A stretch of 64,000 nucleotides of DNA from CAZBDV01 sp964490765 (GTDB taxonomy: Bacteria > Cloacimonadota > Cloacimonadia > Cloacimonadales > JAJBBL01): contig CAZBDV010000009.1 in assembly GCA_964490765.1 (NCBI GenBank), positions 1-64,000 on the forward strand, given 5' to 3'. The notes beneath the pieces are model-generated. The model was not told the origin of the DNA, did not search any database, and saw only the letters and a list, made by a program, of their open reading frames with translations. Of this stretch, positions 45,796 to 55,110 are shown one piece after another. Both the position numbers and the translations under genes were made by a program. How positions within the stretch are numbered: position 1 is the first letter of the stretch; every line of letters begins with the position of its first letter.

Positions 45796-46473
45796 ATGAA
45801 ACAGATATTACTAATTGCCGGACTGGTTATACTCGTTTCCACTTTCTGCCTGGCAGAATCTCCTGTTGCCCTGACTCTAAGAATGAAGGGAGATATATTA
45901 CTGATACGTGGTGATGACGAGAGTAGCTTATCAGAAGGGACACCTCTGATCAATCAGGATATACTCAACAGTCAAGACGATTCATTTGCCTTCATCAAAT
46001 TTATTGATGATGGTGCTACATTGAGATTGTTTGCCAATACGATTTTGACCATTAATACCGAGCGCGAAGAGGAGAAGCTGAATAAGAGTTCCTTCCTCCG
46101 TATCGGTAACGTTTTTCTCAACGTCAATAGCCGACGGGGTAATTACGAGATAGAGACCCCGACCACAGTCGCTTCTGTCAAAGGGACCGAAGGGTTCGTC
46201 GAGGCTGAAGATGACGGAACTACCTATGTTGTTACGCTGAAGAGTGTTTTTGAGGTCGAGAACACTATCTCCGGCCGCAAGGCGGATGTCCCTGCGGGAT
46301 ATACCTGTAAATCTAGTCCCAATGGTGAACTGGAAGTATATCAGACAGAAGAGATCAACGAGGAGTGGCTGGAAGCAATAGAGGATATGCCGGAGAGTGA
46401 ACGTAATCTACTGAAGATCGAATTACTGAATCAAGAAGACGAACGCAGAACCATAGAGATAGAACTGGAATAA
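45796..46473 (+). CDS. secreted FecR-domain protein
   Basis: A 225-residue exported protein: signal peptide (1-20, ending LAES) then a FecR-type domain (about 30-165, 'GTPLINQDILNSQDDSFAFI', 'ATLRLFANTIL', 'IETPTTVASVKGTEGFVE', all broken), with an acidic C-terminus. In Bacteroidota FecR relays outer-membrane receptor state to sigma factors; stand-alone periplasmic FecR-domain proteins also occur beside CHASE2 cyclases. Here the gene is flanked by an outer-membrane protein and a CHASE2-adenylate cyclase, so a sensing role is plausible. GGAGG lies in the preceding 15 bases. Confidence 0.88.
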   Translation: MKQILLIAGLVILVSTFCLAESPVALTLRMKGDILLIRGDDESSLSEGTPLINQDILNSQDDSFAFIKFIDDGATLRLFANTILTINTEREEEKLNKSSFLRIGNVFLNVNSRRGNYEIETPTTVASVKGTEGFVEAEDDGTTYVVTLKSVFEVENTISGRKADVPAGYTCKSSPNGELEVYQTEEINEEWLEAIEDMPESERNLLKIELLNQEDERRTIEIELE

Positions 46474-46487
46474 TAGAGGGGTAACAA

Positions 46488-48851
46488 ATGAAATATGTTC
46501 TGATCCTCCTGCTATTGGGGAGTATATACACCCTTTATGCCGATCTTATCCCACAGCATTTTCCACCAGTAGAATTAAACAGGGGAACAGAGACCATACT
46601 ACAACTCAATCTGACTGGGGAAATAGAGAGTTTAGAAGAGATAATATTCCATTACAGGGAGATAGGCAAACAGGAGTATAAGGAAGTCTCCAGGGACAGG
46701 TCAGAAATAAGAACACAGGACATCCACTTTCGCTTGCCACGCATCTATCCCCCGGCAAATGGATACGAATATTTCTTCTCTATCAGGATAATCAGTGAAA
46801 CACTGACTCTCCCCGAGTATCAACCACACAACAATCCTTACAGGATTTTCATATCAACAGCAGCTCAATCGATGGGTGGTTTCATACTGCTTAATCCCGA
46901 CACAAATGTCGGTGCAGATGATGACCTGGTTTTTGCTTTATCGTTTTATAATCTGGAAAAGGTAATTGACGCTTCAACGATAAGAATCTTGAAAAACGGT
47001 ATGGATATAACCAGGCTTGCAACCATCTCATCACCACTTCTCGTATATACAGAAAGCCAACCACGTGCAGGAAACTTCAGTTTTCAGGTCAAAGCTGTTA
47101 CCACCGACGGCAAGCCAATAGAATCACCGATCTGGAGATACACAGTAGCATCGAAACCGACAATCATCGATCAACTCCCCTTCGATCTGAGTGGTAGTGC
47201 TGTTTTTACCTCTAATCTCCGGAATGTCTCCAGTGATAATTCTTCATCATCCCTGGATAGAGACCGCAATGATGCCAGCTTAAGGTTAAATGTCAACACC
47301 AGGCACGACTGGTTATCCTTCCGGAGCAGACTATACCTCTCTTCTCTGGAGAGTAGTTCCAAACAACCTGTGAACCGCTATTCATTTGGTTTCTCGGTTC
47401 CCTATTTCAATCTTAATCTCCTCGATTCCTCACCGAATTACGGAACCTATCTTCTGAGCAATAAAAATGTCAGAGGCATTTCAGCCGATCTGCATTATAA
47501 TTACCTGAGTTTCAAGACAACCTATGGCCATCTGGCTCGAGCAGTCGATGGCAAGACGATAACGGATTCTACCTTTACCCCTGGCACCTTCCAGCGTTAT
47601 ACATTTGCCAGCAAACTCGATATTGGTAGTGATAACCTCTTCAAATTCGGTATCGGTTTTGCCAAGAGCAAAGATAGAATGGATACACTCGCCGAAGAGT
47701 ATTATCTCGAACGCCATATAACTGAGGCAGATACATCCACGACCGTATTGATATCCCCGAAAGATAACATTGTTGTCGGAAGTGATGTCAGGCTGGCACT
47801 CGATAATCAGAGATTCGTTATGGGTGCCGAGATCGCTACGAGTCTCTATAATAATAACATTATCGACGGTGTTATGGATCTCGACGAAATAGAAGAATAC
47901 TTCGATGTCGAGCTCCCCTTTGACCCCTCGTCTGTCCATAATATTATCATTATCAACAGGAATATTGAACCGATCCTGCCTAACAGAGGAAGCATAGCAT
48001 ACCGGCTCTATCTCAACTGGTTTATAGCCGGAAATTTTCTCAACTTATCTTACTCGGAAGTCGGCGCCAGCTTCCGCTCTCTCTCTTCAGGGTATTTACA
48101 GAACGATGCCCGGATTATTAACCTATCCGACAATGTCAGCCTGTTCAACAATCAGCTAATACTGGATGCCGGTATCAACTTCGTCAGAGACAATCTCTCT
48201 GATCAGAAGCTGACAACAACCAGCAATACGAACTGGTATCTGCAATCGATGCTCCGTCTTCGTAACTACCCCTATATGAGAATGGGATATAATGCCAATA
48301 CTTTTACCGATGATCTCGATACACCGGTTATCGATCAATCTGCCGGCACCTTCAATATCGGTACAGGATATCAATTCGATAATCTTCCCTTTTCTACTGC
48401 CCTGGTTGATCTCAGTATGAATATCTCCAGCAACAGGGACCGGTCCCAGACCGAGATCTTCGATCTGAGCCGTAACAGCCTGCAACTCAGTATCCACAAT
48501 ACAATGAGGGAGATACCACTTACCACGAGATTCAGTGTCACTAATACACAACATAAAGACAACGGATTCAACGGATTTGATTCCCGATATTATCGCTCGT
48601 TCAGCTTGAGAAATCAGTACTCACTCTTTGAGCACAGGGTCAGGCCGTTTTTTAATATCAGATTCAATACGTTCAGTGGTGACCAGGATTCTCAATTATC
48701 CACCTTTTATGAACTGGGAACTACCTATACCCCACTACCCAGAACCACGATCAATACCAGCCTTGAGTTATCTGATTACAACAACAGGGATTTTACGGAG
48801 AATGACTATTCCATCTTTACCTGGAAGGTTAATATAGCTCAGAGATTTTAG
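46488..48851 (+). CDS. large outer-membrane beta-barrel protein
   Basis: A 787-residue exported protein: signal peptide (1-18), an N-terminal region (about 20-225) with Ig-like strands, then a long barrel of alternating amphipathic strands (about 235-787) ending in a terminal Phe (WKVNIAQRF), a strong outer-membrane targeting signal. I recognise no specific family. It lies 14 bp after the FecR gene and 32 bp before the CHASE2 cyclase. An outer-membrane component of the same signalling or export system is the natural reading. Confidence 0.75.
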   Translation: MKYVLILLLLGSIYTLYADLIPQHFPPVELNRGTETILQLNLTGEIESLEEIIFHYREIGKQEYKEVSRDRSEIRTQDIHFRLPRIYPPANGYEYFFSIRIISETLTLPEYQPHNNPYRIFISTAAQSMGGFILLNPDTNVGADDDLVFALSFYNLEKVIDASTIRILKNGMDITRLATISSPLLVYTESQPRAGNFSFQVKAVTTDGKPIESPIWRYTVASKPTIIDQLPFDLSGSAVFTSNLRNVSSDNSSSSLDRDRNDASLRLNVNTRHDWLSFRSRLYLSSLESSSKQPVNRYSFGFSVPYFNLNLLDSSPNYGTYLLSNKNVRGISADLHYNYLSFKTTYGHLARAVDGKTITDSTFTPGTFQRYTFASKLDIGSDNLFKFGIGFAKSKDRMDTLAEEYYLERHITEADTSTTVLISPKDNIVVGSDVRLALDNQRFVMGAEIATSLYNNNIIDGVMDLDEIEEYFDVELPFDPSSVHNIIIINRNIEPILPNRGSIAYRLYLNWFIAGNFLNLSYSEVGASFRSLSSGYLQNDARIINLSDNVSLFNNQLILDAGINFVRDNLSDQKLTTTSNTNWYLQSMLRLRNYPYMRMGYNANTFTDDLDTPVIDQSAGTFNIGTGYQFDNLPFSTALVDLSMNISSNRDRSQTEIFDLSRNSLQLSIHNTMREIPLTTRFSVTNTQHKDNGFNGFDSRYYRSFSLRNQYSLFEHRVRPFFNIRFNTFSGDQDSQLSTFYELGTTYTPLPRTTINTSLELSDYNNRDFTENDYSIFTWKVNIAQRF

Positions 48852-48883
48852 TTAAATTATCGAAGGTTCTGAGGGGGATAAAT

Positions 48884-50770
48884 ATGTTTAAGAAACACCT
48901 GCATCTGCTAATCATACCAGTAGTCCTCTTTATTCTGGCTCAGATTGTCTTTCAGACCAACTTCTGGCACTATCTGGAATACAAGGCTTATGATACCTTC
49001 TTTCGAATGAGAGGTGAAAGGCCGATTTCTGATGATATAGTTATTATTGCAATCGATGATGCCACTTTCAGTTCACTCGATATGAGATGGCCATTCCCCC
49101 GTGACCTTTATGCCCGTATGATCAGGAATCTCCAGCGTGCAGGAGCCAGGCAGATCGTATTCGATATTAGCTTTACCGAAGCTTCTGATCCCATCATCGA
49201 TGAAGAACTCATTACTGCAGCCAGCGAATTCGGCAACGTTATCTTTGCCGGTAAGATGATCCACGATATCAGATCCTTCTACGAGGTAACACAACTGATC
49301 AAACCGATCCCGCAAATCAGAGAAGAGGGATTTAACTGGGGCCTTGTCAATATCAGCCCCGATATCGATGGCTTCATCAGGCGGTATACCCTCTTTGAGG
49401 AATATGGTAACGAACTCTACTTTCCTATTGGTATAATATCTCTGGCTAATCTCGAAGAATATCGACCGGATTGGCCTTCGTTTATCAGGATAGATAAGGA
49501 CAAACTCCTTCTTAAAGAGCATAGAATCCCGAGAATCGATCATAATCGGGCTCTGATTCAATATTACGGCCCACCCAAAACCTTTGAACATTATTCATTC
49601 TCCAGTGTTATTGACGATAGCACATATTTTCTGCCCGGTATTGAAACCTTAGATTTTGAGATAAATGAATTCTACCACCTGCTGGAACGAGATGTTTTCA
49701 AGGATAAAATCGTCCTGGTCGGTGCTACCGTAGATGAATTACACGATGTTTTCCAGTCACCTTTCACATCACAGCGATTGATGCCGGGAGTAGAGATTCA
49801 TGCTAACTTTATCGAAATGGTCAGACAAAACGACTATCTGAATGAATTTTCTCACTTCTGGACTTTCTTCCTCATTCTCTTTATCTCACTGGTCTGTTAC
49901 TTCATCTTTACCCATCTTAAACCGATATTCTCGCTATTCATTACCCTACTCTTCTCTTTTGCTTATCTCTTCCTTGCCTTCTCCTATTTCGTTAATAATA
50001 ACCTGCTGTTCGCTATTATTCCCATACCGTTCATTATCATCTTAGTCTATCTCAGCAGCCTGGTCTTTCATTACATTAAGGCCAGTAAAGAACGGAAATT
50101 CATCAAAAAGACATTCATGCACTACATGGCTCCGGAACTGGTCAACCAGCTGCTAAAAAGTCCTAAAACACTCAAATATGGTGGTGACCTGCAAGAAATT
50201 ACCGTCCTCTTCTCCGATATCCGCTCCTTCACTGAATATACAGAAAAACATTCACCACAGGCAACCGTCGGGATCCTTCAGGAATATCTCACAGAAATGG
50301 TTGATATTATCATACAGAACCGTGGTATCGTCGATAAATTTGTCGGGGACGAAATTATGGCCCTCTATGGTACTCCGGTCAAGCTGGAAAACTCCGCCCT
50401 TGCCGCCTGTAAGACTGCCATCGAGATGCGGATCAGGCTGAACGAATTACAGAAAAAATGGAAGAACGAAGGAAAGGATGTGTTCGATACCGGTATTGGA
50501 ATCAATACCGGACCAGCTGTAGTCGGGAATCTCGGCTCTCAACAGATCTTTGACTATACTGCTATTGGAGATACTGTCAATCTCGGTGCCCGATTGGAGA
50601 ATATCAATAAAGAATACGAGACGCAGAATAAGATCATCATCAGCGAACATACATTGAAAAAGGTAGAACAATTCGTTGAGGCTAAATTCCTCGATGAGGT
50701 TAAGGTGAAAGGAAAGGACATTTCTGTCAAAATCTACGAACTCATAAATATCAGGGTAACCCCTGAGTAG
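48884..50770 (+). CDS. CHASE2-domain adenylate cyclase
   Basis: A 628-residue membrane enzyme making cAMP. One membrane helix (about 5-24), a large extracytoplasmic CHASE2 domain (about 30-320), three helices (about 325-345, 350-370 and 375-397), and a class III cyclase domain (about 435-610). Metal ligands are D445 (FSDIRSF) and D489 (VGDE); adenine-selecting residues are K485 and D557 (FDYTAIGD); transition-state residues are N566 and R570 in 'DTVNLGARLE'. It should be active and ATP-specific. GAGGGGG lies before the ATG. The periplasmic sensor domain and operon position after FecR and the barrel suggest it reads envelope state. No CRP-type effector is in the window. Confidence 0.95.
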   Translation: MFKKHLHLLIIPVVLFILAQIVFQTNFWHYLEYKAYDTFFRMRGERPISDDIVIIAIDDATFSSLDMRWPFPRDLYARMIRNLQRAGARQIVFDISFTEASDPIIDEELITAASEFGNVIFAGKMIHDIRSFYEVTQLIKPIPQIREEGFNWGLVNISPDIDGFIRRYTLFEEYGNELYFPIGIISLANLEEYRPDWPSFIRIDKDKLLLKEHRIPRIDHNRALIQYYGPPKTFEHYSFSSVIDDSTYFLPGIETLDFEINEFYHLLERDVFKDKIVLVGATVDELHDVFQSPFTSQRLMPGVEIHANFIEMVRQNDYLNEFSHFWTFFLILFISLVCYFIFTHLKPIFSLFITLLFSFAYLFLAFSYFVNNNLLFAIIPIPFIIILVYLSSLVFHYIKASKERKFIKKTFMHYMAPELVNQLLKSPKTLKYGGDLQEITVLFSDIRSFTEYTEKHSPQATVGILQEYLTEMVDIIIQNRGIVDKFVGDEIMALYGTPVKLENSALAACKTAIEMRIRLNELQKKWKNEGKDVFDTGIGINTGPAVVGNLGSQQIFDYTAIGDTVNLGARLENINKEYETQNKIIISEHTLKKVEQFVEAKFLDEVKVKGKDISVKIYELINIRVTPE

Positions 50771-50959
50771 CACAGGAGCCGGATAGGGCCGACTCGTAGC
50801 TTCCTCATAGTTAAGACTTATATTACCTCTTTCGGGATTATCGGGTTAAGAATTCCTGTATCTCTTTATTTTATAGCTTCACAAATCTGAGGAAACAACA
50901 GAGATTTAGTGGCTCCATTTTATGACTGCAAAACTTCTCTTCCCTGATTCTGAAAAGAC

Positions 50960-51027
50960 TTGACATAAAACACACCCCTAATATTAATTGAACATAAGTT
51001 CTATTGAGTGAACAAATAATTCGTTCA
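50960..51027 (+). promoter_or_regulatory. promoter and paired palindromes of the DUF134 operon
   Basis: TTGACA (50960-50965), a 16-nt spacer, and TATTAA (50982-50987) form a good sigma-70-like promoter. Around and after the start site are two GAAC/GTTC inverted repeats: GAACATAAGTTC (50990-51001) and TGAAC-N9-GTTCA (51009-51027). They lie where a repressor would act, just before the DUF134 regulator gene at 51039, so autoregulation is likely. Confidence 0.7.
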
Positions 51028-51038
51028 TCGAGGTGAAG

Positions 51039-51485
51039 ATGTCGAGAGCCAAAGTGCTGAGAAAATTAAACGAATTGCCTGTAGTCAAGGGGTTCAGGCC
51101 TTTATGGATGCGACGCAACTATCGTCAGGCGGTAACGATGTGTCTGGAAGAGTATGAGGTATTTCGCCTGATAGATTATGAAGGATTAACGCACGAGCAG
51201 GCTGCTGAGGAGATGAACGTATCACGCTCAACAGTAACCCGTATCTATGAACAGGCGAGAAAAAAGTTAGCCCGGGCTCTTGTTGAGGGTCGCAGCTTTT
51301 TCATAGAAGGGGGTGAGATACAGCTTTCCGGATCACACTATCTCTGTGAGAAATGCTGGCACAAATTCGTTTATGAGAAGGAGAACCCCGGCAAGCCAGT
51401 TTGTCCACTCTGTGGTTCGGAGCAGGTAATAGATCTCAGTGAATGCTTTATACGAGGTTGTCATCGTTGTCGTCGATGCAGATAG
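51039..51485 (+). CDS. DUF134 HTH protein with zinc-binding C-terminus
   Basis: A 148-residue regulator. The start ATG at 51039 has GAGG 5 nt upstream; a GTG at 51033 is in frame. It has an N-terminal 'RKLNELPVVKGFRPL' segment, a sigma-70 region 4-like helix-turn-helix (about 60-100, 'LTHEQAAEEMNVSRSTVTRIYEQARKKL', broken), then a Cys-rich C-terminal part with CEKC, CPLC and a final CHRCRRC. DUF134 proteins are regularly first in operons of NifX-like and MinD/ferredoxin proteins. It probably controls this operon through the GAAC/GTTC sites. Confidence 0.88.
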   Translation: MSRAKVLRKLNELPVVKGFRPLWMRRNYRQAVTMCLEEYEVFRLIDYEGLTHEQAAEEMNVSRSTVTRIYEQARKKLARALVEGRSFFIEGGEIQLSGSHYLCEKCWHKFVYEKENPGKPVCPLCGSEQVIDLSECFIRGCHRCRRCR

Positions 51486-51503
51486 ATGATATCAGGAGGT
51501 AAT

Positions 51504-51842
51504 ATGACAGAGAAGGTAGCAATACCGATTAGTAATGGGACGTTGAGTACTCATTTTGGACATACTGAACAGTATGTCATATACACTATTAGTGAGGGTA
51601 AAGTCACAGGGACCGAATATGCGATTCCTCCACCACACGAATACGGTTCACATCCCAGGTTCCTCAGAGAGATCGGCAGTAATGTGGTAATTGCTTCGGG
51701 GATGGGTCATAAAGCTATTGCATTATTCAATGATTTTGGGATCAAGGCGATAATCGGAATAGAAACACTTACCCCGGATATCATCATAGAGAGATACATA
51801 CAGGGGAGATTACAATCGGGGAACAACAGGTGTGATCACTGA
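51504..51842 (+). CDS. NifX/ORP-family metal-cluster protein, copy 1
   Basis: A 112-residue protein of the dinitrogenase iron-molybdenum cofactor biosynthesis family (PF02579: NifX, NifB C-terminus, MTH1175, orange protein ORP). 'VAIPISNGTLSTHFGHTEQYVIY' (broken) at the start and 'VVIASGMGHKAIALFNDFGIKA' (broken) are typical. AGGAGG lies before the ATG. Family members bind Fe-Mo precursors or a Mo-Cu-S cluster; which metal is used here cannot be told. Its stop overlaps the next start by one base. Confidence 0.9.
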   Translation: MTEKVAIPISNGTLSTHFGHTEQYVIYTISEGKVTGTEYAIPPPHEYGSHPRFLREIGSNVVIASGMGHKAIALFNDFGIKAIIGIETLTPDIIIERYIQGRLQSGNNRCDH

Positions 51843-52711
51843 TGAGAATAGCAATAGCCAGTGGTAAAGGTGGTACGGGCAAGACTACCCTGTCGGTCAA
51901 TCTGGCAAAATACTCCTCACTGCACCATAGGACTCTGTTAGCAGACCTCGATGTAGAAGAACCGAACAGTGGAGTTTTCATCCGGGGTAAAAAGCTGGCC
52001 GAGCAGGAGGTTTTCCGTATGGTTCCTTTTTGGGAAGAGAAGAAATGTACACTGTGTGGAAAATGTCCGTACTACTGCAGATTTAATGCTGTTTTAAGAT
52101 TAGGAGAGAAGATCGTCATAATGCCAGAACTCTGCCACTCCTGTTATGCCTGCAGTGAGCTCTGTCCTGTTAATGCCCTACCTATGGTTGCCGATCCGCA
52201 CGGGATTATAAGTCACTATCTCAGCGATTCGCTCGATTTTGTCGAGGGGAGATTACATATCGGGGAAGAGCAGGCACCCCCGTTGATAAAGGAGACAGTC
52301 AAGTATACAGACAATTTACGTCCAGCTTTTGAAATGGAGTTCTGGGATTCACCCCCCGGAACCTCCTGTCCCGTGATCACAGCAACCTACGGTGCAGATC
52401 TGGTAATTCTCGTAACAGAGCCGACCCCATTTGGTCTTTACGATCTGCAACTGGCAGCGGAGACGATGAGGAAGATCGGGAAGCAGACGGCGATAGTTGT
52501 TAACCGTATTGGGATAGGTAATGATGATGTATTCAAATACTGTGCAGAGCAGGGTCTGTCAGTCTGGGCTACTATCCCTGACAGGAGAGAGATAGCAGAG
52601 CTCTATTCCAGGGGAGAATTGATCTATCCAGAGATAGAAGAATACAGGAAGGCCATAGATGTTATCCTGCAAAGGATAAAAGATATTGAGGGTCAATTAT
52701 GCGAGAAATAG
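51842..52711 (+). CDS. MinD/ParA ATPase with two 4Fe-4S clusters, copy 1
   Basis: A 289-residue cytoplasmic protein. The deviant Walker A is GKGGTGKTT at 8-16. A ferredoxin insertion carries C69, C72, C75, C79 and C98, C101, C104, C108, both CxxCxxCxxxC. Later motifs 'DSPPGTSCP' and 'VTEPTPFGLYDLQL' are typical of the family found next to ORP-like proteins (COG1149). It is expected to hydrolyse ATP and carry electrons, perhaps to load or modify the metal cluster of the NifX-like partners. It overlaps the second copy by 13 bp. Confidence 0.93.
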   Translation: MRIAIASGKGGTGKTTLSVNLAKYSSLHHRTLLADLDVEEPNSGVFIRGKKLAEQEVFRMVPFWEEKKCTLCGKCPYYCRFNAVLRLGEKIVIMPELCHSCYACSELCPVNALPMVADPHGIISHYLSDSLDFVEGRLHIGEEQAPPLIKETVKYTDNLRPAFEMEFWDSPPGTSCPVITATYGADLVILVTEPTPFGLYDLQLAAETMRKIGKQTAIVVNRIGIGNDDVFKYCAEQGLSVWATIPDRREIAELYSRGELIYPEIEEYRKAIDVILQRIKDIEGQLCEK

Positions 52712-53565
52712 TAATAATCTCGGGTAAGGGTGGAACCGGCAAGACTTCTGTAGCAGCATCGCTCGCCTTTATTACCGGTGAGAGAGCAGTAATGGGTGAC
52801 TGTGATGTTGATGCAGCAGATCTTCATCTTATTCTGGATCCGGATATTTTAGAGAGAGATGATTTCTTCAGTGGAGTAAAAGCAGAAATCGACCAGAATA
52901 CTTGTAACGGTTGCGGAAAGTGTCACGAGGTTTGCCGTTTCGATGCTGTTCTCATTGCAGGATCTACCTGTCGGATCGAACCGTTAAAATGTGAAGGTTG
53001 CGGATATTGCAGTTATGTATGCCCGGTTGATGCCATAGATCTGAAAGAACAGAATATAGGGGAATGTTATATCTCCCGAACCAGAGCAGGATCTTATATG
53101 GCCCATTCCCGTCTCGGTATAGGTGCTGATAATTCTGGCAAGCTCGTCACCAGGGTGAAAAGGGATGCCCGTTCGTTAGCTGAAAAAACCAAAAACGACT
53201 ATATCATTATCGACGGTTCACCCGGAATTGGCTGCCCAGTGATTGCGTCTCTTTCCGGAGCTGATTTTGCCCTGATGGTAACTGAACCTACAAGATCGGG
53301 AATACACGATCTGCAACGGGTATGGGAATTGAGCCGGAATTTCAAGATTCCAACAGGTTGCCTGATCAACAAGAATGACCTGAACCATCAGATGAGCAAA
53401 GAGATAGAAACCTATTTGCATAATAATGGAATCCGGTTTTTAGGTGCTATACCTTATGACACAGATTTTCATAAAGCACTAAGTCGGGGCCAGAGTGTAA
53501 TCGAATATAATCCAGAGCGCTGGAAACCCTTTTTCCGTGAGCTCTGGAACAAAATCAGAGAATGA
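52699..53565 (+). CDS. MinD/ParA ATPase with two 4Fe-4S clusters, copy 2
   Basis: A 288-residue paralogue of the preceding protein. Walker A GKGGTGKTS at 9-17. The two Cys sets are again C69, C72, C75, C79 and C98, C101, C104, C108, at identical residue numbers, so the fold is conserved throughout. Motifs 'DGSPGIGCPVI' and 'VTEPTRSGIHDLQR' follow. The two copies are probably a heterodimer, as in other species with the pair of COG1149 genes. It overlaps the previous gene, implying coupled translation. Confidence 0.93.
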   Translation: MREIVIISGKGGTGKTSVAASLAFITGERAVMGDCDVDAADLHLILDPDILERDDFFSGVKAEIDQNTCNGCGKCHEVCRFDAVLIAGSTCRIEPLKCEGCGYCSYVCPVDAIDLKEQNIGECYISRTRAGSYMAHSRLGIGADNSGKLVTRVKRDARSLAEKTKNDYIIIDGSPGIGCPVIASLSGADFALMVTEPTRSGIHDLQRVWELSRNFKIPTGCLINKNDLNHQMSKEIETYLHNNGIRFLGAIPYDTDFHKALSRGQSVIEYNPERWKPFFRELWNKIRE

Positions 53566-53578
53566 GAGGAGTAGTTTT

Positions 53579-53911
53579 ATGAAAATAGCATTTACCAGCA
53601 GTGGAACCGATTGGGATGCTCAAATAGATCCCCGATTCGGTAGAACCGATTATTTATTACTCTACGATGAGGATAGTGACAAGCTATCTGCTCATGATAA
53701 TCGTGAAATTCATAATGTAGGACATGGAGCAGGGCCGAAAACAGCCGAGAAACTCTATACATTGAAACCTGATGTTCTTATAACCGGCAACGGACCGGGA
53801 GGTAATGCCCAGAACATCCTCAGTCGTATGAATGTACAGATCTATACTGGTGCCAGCGGAATGACAATCCGTGAGGCATATCAGGCTTATAAAGATAACA
53901 AACTAAGATAA
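53579..53911 (+). CDS. NifX/ORP-family metal-cluster protein, copy 2
   Basis: A 110-residue protein of PF02579 starting at ATG 53579 with GAGAGGAG upstream; the frame extends to 53537. It has 'TDWDAQIDPRFGRTDYLLLYD' (broken), the GxGxxxxA element 'NVGHGAGPKTAEKLY', and the typical end 'TIREAYQAYKDNKL'. It is closer to the MTH1175/ORP type than the first copy. Its partner role in the operon is inferred from the adjacent MinD-ferredoxin ATPases. Confidence 0.9.
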   Translation: MKIAFTSSGTDWDAQIDPRFGRTDYLLLYDEDSDKLSAHDNREIHNVGHGAGPKTAEKLYTLKPDVLITGNGPGGNAQNILSRMNVQIYTGASGMTIREAYQAYKDNKLR

Positions 53912-53921
53912 GGAGGTAACA

Positions 53922-54203
53922 ATGCCAGGATTTGATGGATCAGGACCTTATGGTGATGGAAGACCCGGGAGGGGTTTAGGCCCCTGCGGGAGATTCAGAA
54001 GCTACTTCGGTTATGGAAGAGGACGTGGAAACTACGATTATCCACCAATGAGACGCCGAAGGAATTTCTTTGATTTCATCAGGCCGATATTCGGTGGCTA
54101 TGATGATGATGAAGGTTACGATCTCAAGAATCGTAAGAAAGAACTCGAGCAGGAGCTCGATATGATCAACAACCAACTAAAGAGTAAGGGCTCAGAGAAG
54201 TAA
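53922..54203 (+). CDS. DUF5320 small protein
   Basis: 93 residues beginning MPGFDGSGPYGDG, the Gly-rich N-terminus that defines DUF5320, followed by a Gly/Arg-rich stretch and a C-terminal coiled helix ('KKELEQELDMINNQL'). Members are nearly always encoded beside NifX/ORP-like and MinD/Mrp ATPase genes. The function is unknown. AGGAGG precedes the ATG. Confidence 0.88.
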   Translation: MPGFDGSGPYGDGRPGRGLGPCGRFRSYFGYGRGRGNYDYPPMRRRRNFFDFIRPIFGGYDDDEGYDLKNRKKELEQELDMINNQLKSKGSEK

Positions 54204-54205
54204 AT

Positions 54206-55039
54206 ATGCAGGATAACGAAAAGAAAGATGCACAATTGAAAGCCAATCTGGCCCGCATCAGACACAGAATAATTGTGATGAGTGGCAAAGGTGGGGTTGG
54301 CAAGAGCTTCATAGCAGCCAACCTCGCTTTTGGTCTGGCTCTGGAGGGGAAGAGGGTCGGCATCCTTGATGCTGATATCCACGGCCCTTCCATTGCCAAA
54401 CTGACTAATATTGAAGGGAAACCGATACAGATTCACCCCGAGACCGGCATCCCAACCCCAATAAAGGTATTCTCCAATCTCTACGCCCTCTCTGTTGCCT
54501 CATTGATTAACTCAGACGATAGTGCTCTGATCTGGAGAGGACCACTGAAGATGGCTCTTCTCAGGCAGTTCCTGACGGACTTCCAGTGGGAAGAGCTCGA
54601 TTACCTGGTGGTTGACTGTCCACCCGGAACAGGAGATGAACCGCTCAGTATTATCCAGCTTCTAGAACGTGTAGATGGAGCAATCATAGTAACAACACCT
54701 CAGGATCTGGCTATACTGGATGTCAAGAAATCGGTTAATTTCGCTCAAAAGATGGAGATCGATATACTCGGAATTATAGAAAATATGAAGTATTTCCGCT
54801 GCCCCAATTGTTCTACTAAGACACCACTCTTCGAGGGTAAGCAACTGGCAAAACTGGTCTCGGACCATTCTCTCGATATACTGGCGGAATTGGAATTCGA
54901 TCCCCTGATAGCCACCTCTTCTGATGAGGGGAAACCGTATATCTACCACTATAATCACCTCCCCTCTGCCCAGGCATTAAAAAAAGCAGTCACACAAATC
55001 ATCGAAGCAGTGGAAGGAGAGCATATAGCAGCCAAATAG
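54206..55039 (+). CDS. Mrp/NBP35-family Fe-S carrier ATPase
   Basis: A 277-residue Mrp-type P-loop ATPase. Walker A GKGGVGKS at 27-34, 'DADIHGPSI', 'DCPPGTGDEPLSI', and C199-x-x-C202 ('CPNC'), which bridges an Fe-S cluster across a dimer in this family. It starts 2 bp after the DUF5320 stop and ends the operon; a terminator follows at 55111. In ORP clusters of sulfate reducers an Mrp-like ATPase is also present. Confidence 0.93.
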   Translation: MQDNEKKDAQLKANLARIRHRIIVMSGKGGVGKSFIAANLAFGLALEGKRVGILDADIHGPSIAKLTNIEGKPIQIHPETGIPTPIKVFSNLYALSVASLINSDDSALIWRGPLKMALLRQFLTDFQWEELDYLVVDCPPGTGDEPLSIIQLLERVDGAIIVTTPQDLAILDVKKSVNFAQKMEIDILGIIENMKYFRCPNCSTKTPLFEGKQLAKLVSDHSLDILAELEFDPLIATSSDEGKPYIYHYNHLPSAQALKKAVTQIIEAVEGEHIAAK

Positions 55040-55110
55040 TTAAATGCTGTAGAGAATAACTTATAAACTCCGCTGCAGTTTGATTCTGTTTTGATGCTCA
55101 AAACTGTATC

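Noticed and set aside
51039..55039. Calling the 51-55 kb operon a nitrogen-fixation locus because of NifX-like genes
   Set aside because: No nifH, nifD, nifK, nifE or nifN is present, and the NifX-like proteins belong to the broader ORP/MTH1175 group paired with MinD-ferredoxin ATPases.
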